Shown here piece after piece: positions 43,739 through 54,756 of a stretch of 64,000 nucleotides of DNA (positions are counted from its first letter, which is position 1; the number at the start of each line of letters is the position of its first letter). The notes beneath the pieces are model-generated. The model saw nothing but the letters and a program-made list of their open reading frames with translations. It was not told the origin of the DNA and did not search any database. Made by a program: the position numbers and the translations under genes. Source of the stretch: Thalassia testudinum (Eukaryota > Streptophyta > Magnoliopsida > Alismatales > Hydrocharitaceae); assembly GCA_037157565.1 (NCBI GenBank), contig JAZHRO010000036.1:19270501-19334500 (forward strand). The letters are read 5' to 3'.

Positions 43739-45199
43739 TGTTTCAAGAGTTTGAAATCAAAGTTACAAGTAACCCGTTGTCGTAGTTGCAAAACGCGTGG
43801 TCAAATAAACTTTATACCAAAACTCGAAAAGTAAGTCCCGAGTCAAACAAATGGAGGCGAACATTTGGTTTTATGAAATCCGTGCTTCACTTTTATTTGT
43901 TTCTTTTGTTTTTGTCGTTTCTAATTTTTTTGGTATTTTTAACAAGCAAGAGATTAGGTCGATGAAAACTTTAACTACTTGCAAAAATATACAAGAGAGA
44001 GAGAGAGAGAAACAATCATCTATTTATCAAGAATTGTTTGTTACAACTACGAAAATAGGAAAACTACAGTACGAAAGCGTAAAAAGATAGAAAGAGGTGA
44101 GAGAAATCTCCCTCGATGGTTGTTCGGAGGACGACTCACTCTAACGTCGCCCGAAGGAAGGTGGTGAGGAGCGGGATGAAGGAGGACGGAGCCGGAGGAT
44201 GGGGCAGGACATCGTCGCGGCGAGGATCTTCTTCTCGAAGGGCGGTGAGAGGATGACCACAAGATTCTCCACGAATGGGGATGAGGGGAGGGAGAACTAT
44301 TTGATTTTCTACTTTAGAGGAGCATCCTGGGCTTGGGACAAGCTCTCTCTAGAGCCTTGGAGGTGGTGAGAGGAAGAAAGGAAGAGATGATTTGGAATGG
44401 TGGTGGGTTGGTCCATTTACAGTGGAGGAAGAACCAATTCGCATCTGGGTCATTACTGATGTCCATAAATGTCACTGTAGCTATCACTGAAGATCCGCCC
44501 TTCAAATCCTCTTGTTGGCGCATGCAGACCATTAGTGACAGCTACAAGCGTCACTAAAGGCACACATCGCTGAAGATCCGCTTCGTTGGCACGCGCTCTA
44601 TTGGCGTGCTCATCTTGTGCTGCGCTGGTGCACGGTGCACTGCACGCGGTTGCGGCTGTACGCGGCTGTACGCGGCTGTGGCTGTGCGCGTGCATTGCTG
44701 CTGCTGGTCGGCATTGGGCGGCCTGGATGGCACCACGTGGTGCCACCTGGGTTGTCCATTCTTCTTTTTTTTGTAGAGGGTGCCACGATGCTCAGATCGA
44801 GATGATTCCTATGTTGCTGGACTGCGATCGTCGCTCCAGATCCATTCGTACGGTTGGATTTTTCATTTGAAACCCACATGGGTGTCACATTGCCTCCTGG
44901 CCGTTGATCTTCCTCGGACTTCGTATGATACTACGATTCTCCGATCTAGACGATTTCAGAGGCGTTGACTCCGATCGTCGTCGTAATCAGATCCGTACGA
45001 TCCGATCATCCATCCAAGGCCCTAAAATAAGTCTTCTTCTCTCCTAACCATAAGAAGGACCTAATTAACCTAAAATATATACAACTACTTTAAATGAATA
45101 ATGATGCATGTTATGTAATATTTATAACATTAAATGCAAATCTAAGCCTAGGAATATGCATGAATAGGCATTTTAACCTAAATAAATGTGTCTATATCA
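43739..45199 (-). repeat. M3 3' LTR (left copy)
   Basis: Edge taken as TGTTTCAAG (43,739); the right edge is TCTATATCA. Contains a (GA)n run near 43,992, GC-rich repeats of the form TGTACGCGGC near 44,655-44,680 and a perfect 16-bp palindrome GGCACCACGTGGTGCC (44,729-44,744). The TATA box region is mutated (ATTTACAG near 44,415) relative to the right copy. The left edge is uncertain by some tens of bases. Confidence 0.7.
44729..44744. promoter_or_regulatory. G-box palindrome in M3 U3
   Basis: GGCACCACGTGGTGCC, perfect 16-bp palindrome around CACGTG, the G-box bound by plant bZIP and bHLH factors. The right LTR has GCCACGTGGC at 49,343-49,352, about 320 bp upstream of its TATA box. Use as an enhancer is inference. 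Confidence 0.5.
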
Positions 45200-46837
45200 T
45201 ACCCCCATGTCTATCTTTTGCTAGTCCCTACCATAATTAAACTACATGCTATGTATAAAATCAAAATTAAGATTAGATCGCTTAGACGTAAGTCGTTTAT
45301 TAACAATAGAAAATTTCAACTAAGGTCCTAAACAACGAAAACTCAATAGTACCTGGGTGTTTTCCAGAATGTAGACCGCCCAAGTCCTTGCCTTATTTGA
45401 AAAGGGAAGATACTTTTTTTTTTCTTCTTTTCTAATTCTTTTGTACCTTTGGAGTTTGAGAGTTTCGGGATAACTTTTTATGGCTACCCGAGTTGCCCAA
45501 GATAAGAAAAGGACTCTAAGTGCTAAGCATCTTGTGAAAATAGTTAAAGACTCACTAGGTGGCCATTAAAATAGACTTCGAGTTTCTACGACCCTAGGTG
45601 ACCTTGCCTAAAGGCTTATCTTTTCGACTGGTAGCTTTCTCCCTACTTTTATTTATGGGGTCAACACAAGGGCGAACCTAGTGTATATCTCCTCGGTTTA
45701 TTCTACTTCCCTGCTTCTTCCCTAAGTGTTTTGGGAATTATTCTGCATTTCTTTTTAGCTGGGTTCTAGACAACCAGCCAATGGGTTGTTACCTACAGCA
45801 ACTTGCCAGCCATACTCGTGTGGTGAAGTGTGGTTTTGTTTATTTTTTTATTTTTTTCTCCTTTTTTTTTTTTTTCTTTTTGTTTATTTTTTTTCTTTAA
45901 GTAGGTGGCTTCCCTGATCTAAGATTTACCTAAAGGAAGTACAATGAAAATGGTCTTGTGACTGGACTCTGGACAGTCAACCGATGAGCTGTTACCATTA
46001 ACAACTTGCCAGCCATACCACTCTAGATAGTTCATTAGCTATCCAATTTCCGAAGAAATCGCTAAAAAATGAGTGAATGCAAAAAAATGTGTGTAGATAC
46101 TTAGGCTTAAAGTCCCCCCAAATCAGAGGGTGGGTTGATAAGTCGCATACTTATCATCCCAATTTATTAGCCAAATTAAAAATGAATTTGAATTGGTGAG
46201 GACCTGAGACTAAGTCTACATTCGAGTGGACACCTGGGCTAATTAATCCCGAAGACATGAAGAGTCCAAGTGTTTAGGTCCTCTCGTATCATTTCCTAAA
46301 GTTAATAACTTCCAAATTCCTAAGTTCTCTTCTCCTAATTCTTCTTTTTTTATCTTTTTGAATTTTCAATTTTTTTAAAAAGAAACTAAAGGAAATTCTA
46401 TGAAGTTAACAAAATGATTTCAGGATTAAGTATCCACCCCCCATGCCTAGATGATGCAATGTCCTCATTGTAAAATTAAAGACATGAAAAGGGCGAAGTA
46501 AACAGAATATCACCTGAGTGTCGTGAAAATCTGGTCAGCTCCGCAGAGAGAAGAGTGTATACACACGCGCTAAGTTGAATGCCTTCAGCTAGGCATAACA
46601 TACATACAGAGAATAAATTGAGAATTCACAAGTGCGGGTCAGAATCAAAATAAAAATATTGATCCTAAAACCCACCAATAGAAGATGTCCACAAACGTGG
46701 ACCAGATTATGGTGCAGACCCATGCCCCATGGTCGAGTGGTTCTAAGGTTCTGGATGAAAATCACCCAGAACCGAAGGTTGTTAAGCTTGCGGAGTTGGG
46801 CCTGTAGTTTTATGGTGTGTAACCCAAGACCAAAATG
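45200..46837 (-). other. M3 3' noncoding region
   Basis: No gene. Polypurine tract at the LTR, low-complexity T-rich stretches (45,410-45,430; 45,840-45,900), two related units ending AACTTGCCAGCCATAC (45,764-45,823 and 45,966-46,022), and the internal polypurine motif at 46,437-46,464. The A/M1/M2 tandem unit was not found here. Confidence 0.65.
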
Positions 46838-48307
46838 TCAGACAACGAGTAAAGATGGTTCAATAGGTGTAGTTGTCCACTTAACATCTAGCTCAGAAAA
46901 ATAATCAGTTATTTTGAGCTTGGGTTGCACGTGAAAGATATCGTAAGGGTCCTGGTAGAAAGTAGGTGGTTTCAGGTCAATAGATACTCTTAGATCCAAA
47001 ATCAAAGTTCCCTCAGAATTAGCCTCCCAAATTTTTATTTCAACAATTCTATCCTCCAACATCAAGGGCTCAGGCTCCAGGACCTCTAGCATATCATTCA
47101 CCCCATATGATTCTCCTAAGTCCAGAAATCATGGCTGAATCAAGATTGACTTGGGCATAATGATCTCAGAAGTTAACTCTTCAGGGTGCAGATGAGGAAT
47201 GGGGTCACTGATTGAATTATCAAGTAAATGAGGATTTGAATCCTCCAAGTTAGCCGCAACCGAATCAAAATCTTCAATGATTGGGCTATCAAATGGTTCG
47301 TCATGCTCCTCGAGTCCATTTGTCTCACTAAAATCATCTTCCTTAAGCTCAAGTGAGACTTCACTAAGAGATTCCTCACCCTCAGAATCAAAGAATCCAT
47401 GATCCTCATTTATATATGTCTCAAAATCGATTGTCATTTCCTGGTTCAAAGAGACATATTTTTCCTCACTCCCTGGCTCGGGGATCTCGGGTGAGAAACT
47501 CGATTCATCCTCAAAGGGTTGCTCTAGACCAACCTGGTCATCTCCAATCTCAGAATATGTATCCCCCCTGACAGGCACCTGAGTGGGTTCAGACATTGAC
47601 TCTCCTGAAGGGGGTTCATCTTGAGAATCATTCCAAGATTTGACTAGGGCAACCATAAATTTCATCCTCAACCTCTACAATTTCCCAATAAGAAACTCAC
47701 CTAGGTCCCTATCCCTAACACTTTGGAGCAAATCCAATAAAGAACTATTAAGTTCATCAATCATTTTGATCATAGGCTCCAGTGCTTTAGTGCATGGTGT
47801 TGGCTGAGCTTCTAAAGATTGTATAGTGTTCCTCAAATTAGCCAACACCCTATCTTGGATCTAGTTCACCTAAACCGACTGGTTCGATTCAGGTTTCGGT
47901 GGGTTTGGGTTAAATCTAGGGGAGTAAAGATGTCGAGGTTCTCGGGTCCCTCCCTGAAAGTAGGTCATTCTAGGTTGTTTAAAGGATGGTGGCAACCTAT
48001 ATTCAGTGGAATACTGGGGAGGGTAGGTGTTATAATCATTATATCCTTCCTGATTGTAGATCGGGTTGGTTTGGTCATCAAAGGATGGAGATCCATAATC
48101 ATTGTATGTTTGGGAAGGATAGCAATCATAGTCTTGTTGTCCAGCTTTAGGCCTTGGACATTGAGATCCAAATTCGTATCCCCAATCAATGTTATCCCGA
48201 CTAGTGGATGGGTAATTACAAGTCAAGTTAGGATAGTAATCATCTTGGGGATAAGTGGTGGTAGGGGGATAGGATTGGAAATGCGTGTAAGAAGTGGAAG
48301 GATACAT
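46838..48307 (-). pseudogene. M3-encoded unknown protein, Tyr-rich then acidic (interrupted by stops)
   Basis: One frame of about 490 codons from the ATG at 48,307 to 46,838, broken by about four stops (near 47,870, just below it, near 47,675 and near 47,128). The N-terminal 145 codons are Tyr/Pro/Asn-rich (MYPSTSYTHFQSYPP, YDCYPSQTYNDYGSPSF). The middle is helical (VLANLRNTIQSLEA, MIKMIDELNSSLLDLL). The rest is strongly acidic (FFDSEGEESLSEVSLELKED, EEHDEPFDSP). No gag or enzyme motif recognised. The layout, helical stretch then long acidic region, resembles the M1 protein, but I see no clear residue match. Function unknown. Confidence 0.6.
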
Positions 48308-48685
48308 TATGGAGTAGGAGGGAAAACAAAATAAAGAAAGGTGCACTGCAGTACAATCAACCAAACTTGTCCTTATGTGGGTAGCCTAAAGACCTACAGA
48401 CTCCCAGGACTCGTCTTGAGATTATAAACGATTTAGTCTACTTTTCTTTGGTCAATTCAATCAGTTAGAAGGAAGGACTGGGGAGAAGATTCTTCCTTAG
48501 GCTTGCGCCTCCAGTTCCTAGTGTACCCCCAGCTGCGGTCGTTTGATGCTACTCCCCTAACTAAACATCAGATGGACCAGCAGAATCAGATTAATCGAAA
48601 AAATCTTAGTTTGAGCCTCGAAGAGAGAATCAATCCTTAAGGCCAATGTCTACTCAGTTTTAGTTAGCCTTGAAAATGGAAAATG
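48308..48685 (-). other. M3 leader, PBS not found
   Basis: Noncoding. The expected tRNA-Asp PBS beside the right LTR is absent, consistent with a deletion that also removed the adjoining end of the 5' LTR. Confidence 0.5.
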
Positions 48686-49807
48686 TACACTACGAAAGCG
48701 TAAAAAGATAGAAAGAGGTGAGAGAAATCCCCCTCAATGGTTTCTCGGAGGACGACTCACTCTGACATCACCCGGAGAAAGGTGGTGAGGAGTAGGACGA
48801 AGGAGGATGGGGCAGGACGGCATCGCAACAAGGATCTTCTTCTCGAAGGGCGGTGAGAGGACTGCCACGGGATGCTCCACAAATGGGGATGAAGGGAGGG
48901 AAAACTATTTGATTTTCTACTCTAAAGGAGCATCCCAGGCTTGGGACAAGCTCTCTTTAGAGCCTTGGAGGTGGTGAGGTGAAGAAAGGAAGAGATGATT
49001 TGGAATGGTGGTGGGTAGGTCCTTTTATAGTGGAGGAAGAACAAATTCGCATCTGGGTCATTATTGACGTTCATAAACATCACTGCAGCTGTCGCTGAAG
49101 ATTCCCCTTCAAATCCTCTTGCTGGCGCGTGCAGACCATTAGTGACAGCTACAAGCATCACTAAAGGTGTGCGTTACTAAAGATCTACTCCACTGGCGTG
49201 CGCTCCGCTGGCTCATGCATCACGTGCTACGCTAGCACGTAGTGCGCTGCGTGCGTTTGCGACTGTGAGCAATGCGCTGCACGCGGCTATGGCTGTTCGC
49301 ATGCGCTGCTACTGCTGGCTGGTGTTGGGCGGCCTGGATGGCGCCACGTGGCACCACCTGGGTCATTCATTCTTCTTTCTTTTGTAGAGGGTGACAAGGT
49401 ACTCAAATCGAGATGATTCCCGTGTTGCTGGATTGCGATTGTCGCTCCGGATCCATCTGTACAGTTGGATTTTCCATTCGAAACCCGTATAGGTGTCACA
49501 TTGCCTCTTGGCCGTTGATCTTTTTTGGACTTCATACGATGATATGGTTCTCTGATCTAGACAATTTCAGAGGCGTTAGACTCCGATCACCATCTTAATC
49601 AGATCTGTACGGGCCAATCATCCATCCGAGGCCCTAAAATAAGTCTTCTTCTCTCCTAACATAAATAGGACCTAATTAACCTAAAATATATACTACTCTA
49701 AATGCAAAATGATGCATGTTATGCAATATTTATAACATGAAATGAAAATCTAAGCCTAGGAACATGCATGAATAGGCATTTTAACCTAAATGATTGTGTC
49801 TATATCA
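48686..49807 (-). repeat. M3 5' LTR (right copy, truncated)
   Basis: Matches 44,066-45,199 of the left LTR with many substitutions and small indels; homology starts at TACGAAAGCG. Has an intact TATA box on the minus strand (CTATAAAAGG near 49,020) and the G-box at 49,343-49,352. The right edge TATATCA abuts M2 gag at 49,808. Confidence 0.75.
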
Positions 49808-51097
49808 ACCTCAGGGTGGAGGGGTTGTCATGGAGGGATAGAGGTGGAATGGCGACAACATCCTTCGGGTGGGTGATTTCAGGAGAGGAGGGGTGAGTGG
49901 CTCATCCTCCATGGATGTGTAAGTCAATGTTGAGTTGGTAGGAGGGGTAACTATAGGAGTGATTTCAAGTTTGGAAATTTCTTTGCCACTCCTTAGAATG
50001 GTCACAGCTTAGCATGCTCCCTTAGAAAGGGCCCTTTACCCCTAGGATTCTCCTCAGAGCTGGGCAATTTCCCAGGATCACATTGCCTAACAGCCTCAAC
50101 AAGGTGGCTAATTTGATATTGCATTTCTTGGATTGCTTTATTCTGAGATTGAATGATCATACTTTGGCTTTCTTTCATGGTCTTCATCATGGCTTTAAGG
50201 TCATGCAACTCATAATTGTTGGGATGAGGAGGATGGAATTGTTATGCCTGAAAGGGTTGGGTGGGTTGGGCTCTTGAGTTCCTCGAGTTGGAATCATCAC
50301 CTTGCTTACACGAGAAATTGGGATGGTTCCTCCATCCAGGATTGTAGGTGTTGGTAAAAGGGTTGTTCCTGGGAGGTGGACGAAAATGACACTCAACAGT
50401 GGTGTGAAGAGATCTTTGGAAAATGGAGCATTCATAAATAGCCTAGACTTAGGAAGCTGATTGCGGGATGTGCCAGGGTTTGACGTGACCCTCTCAAAAT
50501 TCTGGTTCAACAATTGGATTTGGAAGGCTAAATTCTGAGTAGCCCCAGCATCACTAGCTTCCACTTTCTTTTTGGAGGATGGATGGTTTTCTATCTTGAT
50601 AGGCTGAGGTCAAGTGGATAGAATTATCACTTAGTGACTAAAATAATGTCCAAGCCTCATCCTCCATTTTGGTGAGAAAGGTTCCAGCATAAGCAGCATC
50701 CACTATTTGCCTATGCCTATCAGAAAGTCCAATATAGAACCTTTCTACCAATTGCCATTTAGGCACTTAATGATGGGGACATAATCGAATTTCATCATTG
50801 AAATGCACCCAAGTCTCATGGAATTGTTCCCCATCTAACTAAGTAAAACCCATGATTTCCCTCATGAAGTGGTTAGTTTTGCTCATCGAGAATTATTTCT
50901 TCAAGAATTCTCCCTTAAGGGCATTCCAATCATTCACCCTAGCATTTAAGGTGTGGTACCAGTGTTTTGCCTTATCCTTAAGGGAGAATGGAAAGAGGGT
51001 TCTCATTAGAGCTTCATCAGTAAAATTCTAAGTTTTCACCGTGGAACAGACCTCGGTGAACTCCTCTAAATATCGGTAGGGGTCCTCCCTCGTAGTA
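49808..51097 (-). pseudogene. M2 gag pseudogene
   Basis: Minus-strand gag from the middle of the core domain to the C-terminus: PYRYLEEF near 51,080, FPFSLKDKAKHWYHTL near 50,970, a QFHETW block near 50,810, DRHRQIVDAAYAGTFL near 50,690, and the C-terminal TILRSGKE near 49,990 that corresponds to TLRNGK in element A. Several in-frame stops. The N-terminal part is cut off at 51,097 by LTR X. Confidence 0.75.
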
Positions 51098-52591
51098 TGA
51101 TGCAGATTTTACGTGATTTGTTAAAGTTGGGTTTTGAATCGTTGCAACACGTAAAATCGATCAACTCTTAAATTTATAACCTAGATATGGTGAGTATCTA
51201 GGGTCGTCCAAGGAGGCCAATTTTTTAGTCAAATAGTTGTTCTCTCTCTCGCCTACTCAAATCGACACTTTTATTTTTATATTTTGGGTGTTGCAAATTT
51301 TTAGGTTTTGAAATAATCACGGCACAGAAATTTGAATTGACTATGCTTAAGTGAGTGAATTGGAATCTACCTTTTTAAGCTTACCCTAGGCAAGTGTGCC
51401 TAGGGTAATTAGAAAGAGATGTGGTGCACTAAGCTACTAACAAAAAGCTAGAATTTAAAGCACATAAAAAATGGAAGCTAGCTACGAAAAAGCACTTGAA
51501 TTTAAAATGGAGTAGTTGAAATTACAAGATTCTTGGGGAGCTCAATTATGTGAATGGCACCACACAATTAATCCCCATGTAGAGGAATGCTTAAACTACT
51601 CCAGCAAAGATGACAGAAAAAAAATGAAGCTTCTCCCAATATGCAGAAAGAATCCTCGCTCCAGACTCAGCAGCTCCTGGGCTTGAAGAGGATGCTCCGT
51701 GTTCCTTGAATGCTTCTCCTTCCAAGGTGGAGGTCCTCCACCTTAGCTCCTCCCTGCCTGGCTGTCCTCCTTGAGTGGATGTGCTCCTTGGTGTGGAACC
51801 AAAGAAGAAGATAGGAGAAGGTGAACACCAAAGGGACAAGGGAGGTGATCCCTTTGATGACGTCTCTTCTCCTCCCCCTTGGGCATGGGATATGGGTAGA
51901 ATATAGGAAGTATTTTTGCTAGCCAAGGATGGGTTAGAATGGTAGGATGGGGGGTCTTTTTATAGGCTAGTATAGGTGGTGGTTGGAGGGTAGAATGGGG
52001 TCTTTAGGTGGTTAGTTGAGGGGTGTAGAGACACCTAGAGTTGGCACCAAGATGGGCCATTTAGAAGGTGTTGGGTTGGTGCCTACGTGGAGGGTTAGGA
52101 TGAGGTGTTGGAGGGGATGTAGGGTTAGGATTTAATGGGTCAAGTTAGCACCAAGTGTGGATGGGAGTTAATGTGGTGTGGCACCCTTTGGTGGTTGTCC
52201 ACCATGAAAGGGTGCTTGTATTTTGGCACCAAGGAGGAGCCTTCTAGAAGGTTGAATAATGAGTGGTTAGGATGATGGTCTATGGTGGTTTAATGGTGGA
52301 GATGGGGGCTGATGGTTGGCGCCAAGATGGAGGCTTCTAGAAGCCTTTATGGCTATCCATGAAGTGGTGTCTTGGAGGAGGTTTTGGTGCCAAGTGAAGA
52401 GGTGCCATGAGGGTAGCCTTGGTGCCAACTTGAAGGGGTGCCAAGAGGGATTTTTTGGTGGTTTTTATCTAGGATGGATGTCCATATAGTGGTTGAGTAA
52501 GGAGTGGAGGTGGAAACTTGAGTAGTGGAGGAGCTACCTAAGCTAAGCTAGCTAGTAGCTGAGCTAAGTAGACGAGCTAGAAGGAGCTTCC
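51098..52591 (-). repeat. LTR X, a relative of the element A LTR, minus strand, truncated
   Basis: Starts TGATGCAGATTTTACGTG within M2 gag. In reverse it matches A: the U5 block (GAGTATCTAGGGTCGTCCAA near 51,200), the R region, the TATA box (minus CCTATAAAAAGACC near 51,955), the GGCGCCAA-type stretches and the first AGCT units (52,540-52,585). About 750 bp of the AGCT-rich U3 is missing because M4 starts at about 52,592. Whether X belongs to a full element cannot be seen. Confidence 0.75.
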
Positions 52592-54756
52592 TGTTGTGAC
52601 TCGTAAAACACATATTTGATCATAAATGCGTTGTAGTATAGTTGCGAAATATAATCAACAAAAATATTTATAAAGATAACGAGACTTAGTGTCTCGGTCG
52701 TTCATCTCTGGGAGGCATTTATGGAAATGCAGATTTGAAATCGATCTCTTTCGCTCAGCTTGCTTAAAATCTCATGCTGGTTTATGGTGATTTACGTATT
52801 GATGTATGACATGCTAGTTACCAAAAGATAGTAATTAAAACATGCAACTTCAATCACATCAAAAGATGACAACTAGGCACATGGTGATTTTCAACGTATA
52901 TATTTATATATATAAAAGATGATGATGATATCAGAGTTACAGAGCACAGGTAGAGGAATGCTTGTACAGGAAAATAAAACTACTTGCTACCAAAAAATGG
53001 CTACATACATGAATCTATGGGGGATTTTGCATGCATCACTAGGGGAGAAGTAAGGAACTACACTATTAAGTAGTAAATAAAGCATGTAAATCTAAGAAGG
53101 ACTATAATCTAATTTAACAGAAATAAGGGCATTCAGAGGTGGGTTCCGATGGCCTTTAACTTGGTTGAGAGGAGAAGGAGGGGCAGCCAATGGTGCTTAC
53201 GCCAGCCCTTGGAGAGAGGTTGAGGAGGTGATCCAACATCTTGGCGTGGAGATGGTGGTGGCCATGGTGAAGCAACTCGTGAAGGTGGAGTGGAGGTGGA
53301 ATGTAGCTAAGCTAAATGGAAGCCAAGAGTGAATGGGTGCAAATGGCCACCCCTTAGGTCTTTTTATAGACCTAAGGGAAGCTCTCTAGGGAATTATGAA
53401 ATTCTCTAGAGAGGCCTATGGTGGGAACTCATGGGAGAGTGAGAGAGAGGATGGATGGTGGTTTTTAGATCCACCAAATGTGGATCTAAAAATTGAATGG
53501 CTCCTGGTTGCTAAGGCAACAACACATGGTAGAGAGTTCTAGAGAACTCTAGTCTAGGTATTTTCGTGTGGATGGTGTGTGTGGGTCTGTGTGGGTCGAA
53601 ACTTAGGTGGCTAGGTTGATTAGGTTAGGTTCTAGTGGGTTTAGTTCAAGGTAGGTCTCAAATTAGGGTTGTAAACCCTAATTCACTAAGGTAAAGTGCA
53701 ATTAAACTTAATACAAGTTTAATTGGGTGTCTGGAAACCTAATTGAGAGTAAAATAACTCAATTAAGTCATCTCTAGGTCAATTGGACTCTCACTAAGTC
53801 CAATTGGATAGTGTGTGCTGAGATTAGGGCTCAATTGGACTCAATGAGTCGAATTGAATAGGCTGATGGAATTGACTAAGATCCAAGTCAATTAGGTTTA
53901 GTAAAGACCTAATTAGGTCCTTAGGGAGGTCTAGAGGTGATGTACTAGGGTTAGGGCACCTTAATTTAGGTTCCTATGGGGTTGGAATTGGGTTTAGGGA
54001 CCTAGAGATCTAAGATCAAGGCTTGAATTCCAAAATAGGAATTGGAGGACAATATCAGACGTCTAATAAAGTTGTCAAATGTCTTATAGTGAAAAGTCAG
54101 AAGTCCAAACTTGTTGTCTGGACGTCCAATCAGAGTCAGGAGGGTTTCTAGGTTTTGTCTTGGGTATTCTGCAGAAATTGGACATCTGACCAAGTGGCTG
54201 GATGTCCAATAACACTGCAAAAGTGGGTTTAAAGTGTGTGGGAGTTTGCTAAGGTTTATGGACATCCTATAACTCATCTAGACGTCCAGATAGAGGCTAG
54301 AATTAGGATTTTAGGGTTTCCTAGGGTGCGATGACCTAATCTAAGGGTAGCTAAGGCTTGGGGAGGCTTCTAGGCTATCCTAGGGCTAGGATGGACCTAA
54401 GTTCTTCACAATTTACCACTTTATTCCTACTTAAATAGAATAGCATACCTCAACCCCTTACATTATTATCTACTACATCTTATTCTAGGTCTTCTGCTCC
54501 AACTCTACTGCAACTCCAGTTATTCTTTATTCTTTAGATCTAGCTTTCGATCTAGCTTCAGATCTAGCTTTTGATTAGCTTATTACCTGTAATTGGCATA
54601 ATGCATCTAATCAGTACATTATAACATTATTTTATGCATAGCTAAAAGAAAGTAGTAAGGATGCAAATAATGCTTATGCATGCATGAACTATCCTAACTT
54701 ATGCTAAGTCCTAGCTTAATTTAGGTTAATTAAGACCTATGATTGCTGCGCAATCA
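52592..54756 (-). repeat. M4 3' LTR
   Basis: About 2.17 kb, left edge TGTTGTGACTCG (uncertain by 3 bp), right edge GCGCAATCA. CGTTGTAGTATAGT at 52,629-52,642 matches tRNA-Asp nucleotides 3-16. TATA box on the minus strand (GTCTATAAAAAGACC near 53,358). Part of U3 (54,050-54,300) carries decayed GACGTC motifs. The right edge is followed by the polypurine tract (minus strand GGCATGGGGGTA). Confidence 0.7.

Larger units (their letters stand above)
43739..49807 (-). mobile_element. M3: non-autonomous Athila-like element inserted in M2
   Basis: Related LTRs at 43,739-45,199 and 48,686-49,807, a 3' polypurine tract beside the left LTR (minus strand GACATGGGGGTAT), an internal polypurine motif at 46,437-46,464 and a broken unknown ORF. 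No gag or pol. It separates M2 gag from M2 protease, and about 200 codons of M2 expected between them are missing. The right LTR lacks about 320 bp and the PBS. I find no TSD, so the insertion was followed by deletion. LTR divergence is clearly higher than in M1. Confidence 0.75.
37835..51097 (-). mobile_element. M2: decayed autonomous Athila-like element (right part beyond later insertions)
   Basis: 3' LTR, conserved 3' region, integrase, RNase H, RT and part of protease, then the M3 insertion, then gag to about its middle, where LTR X begins. The rest of gag, the leader and the 5' LTR should lie beyond the window. Many stops and frameshifts. Its 3' region is the closest match to M1, so an intact relative of M2 is the best candidate for moving M1. 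Confidence 0.75.

Noticed and set aside
52629..52642. tRNA gene
   Set aside because: The tRNA-Asp-like stretch is only 14 bp with no anticodon arm, T arm or rest of the tRNA. Treated as primer complementarity instead.
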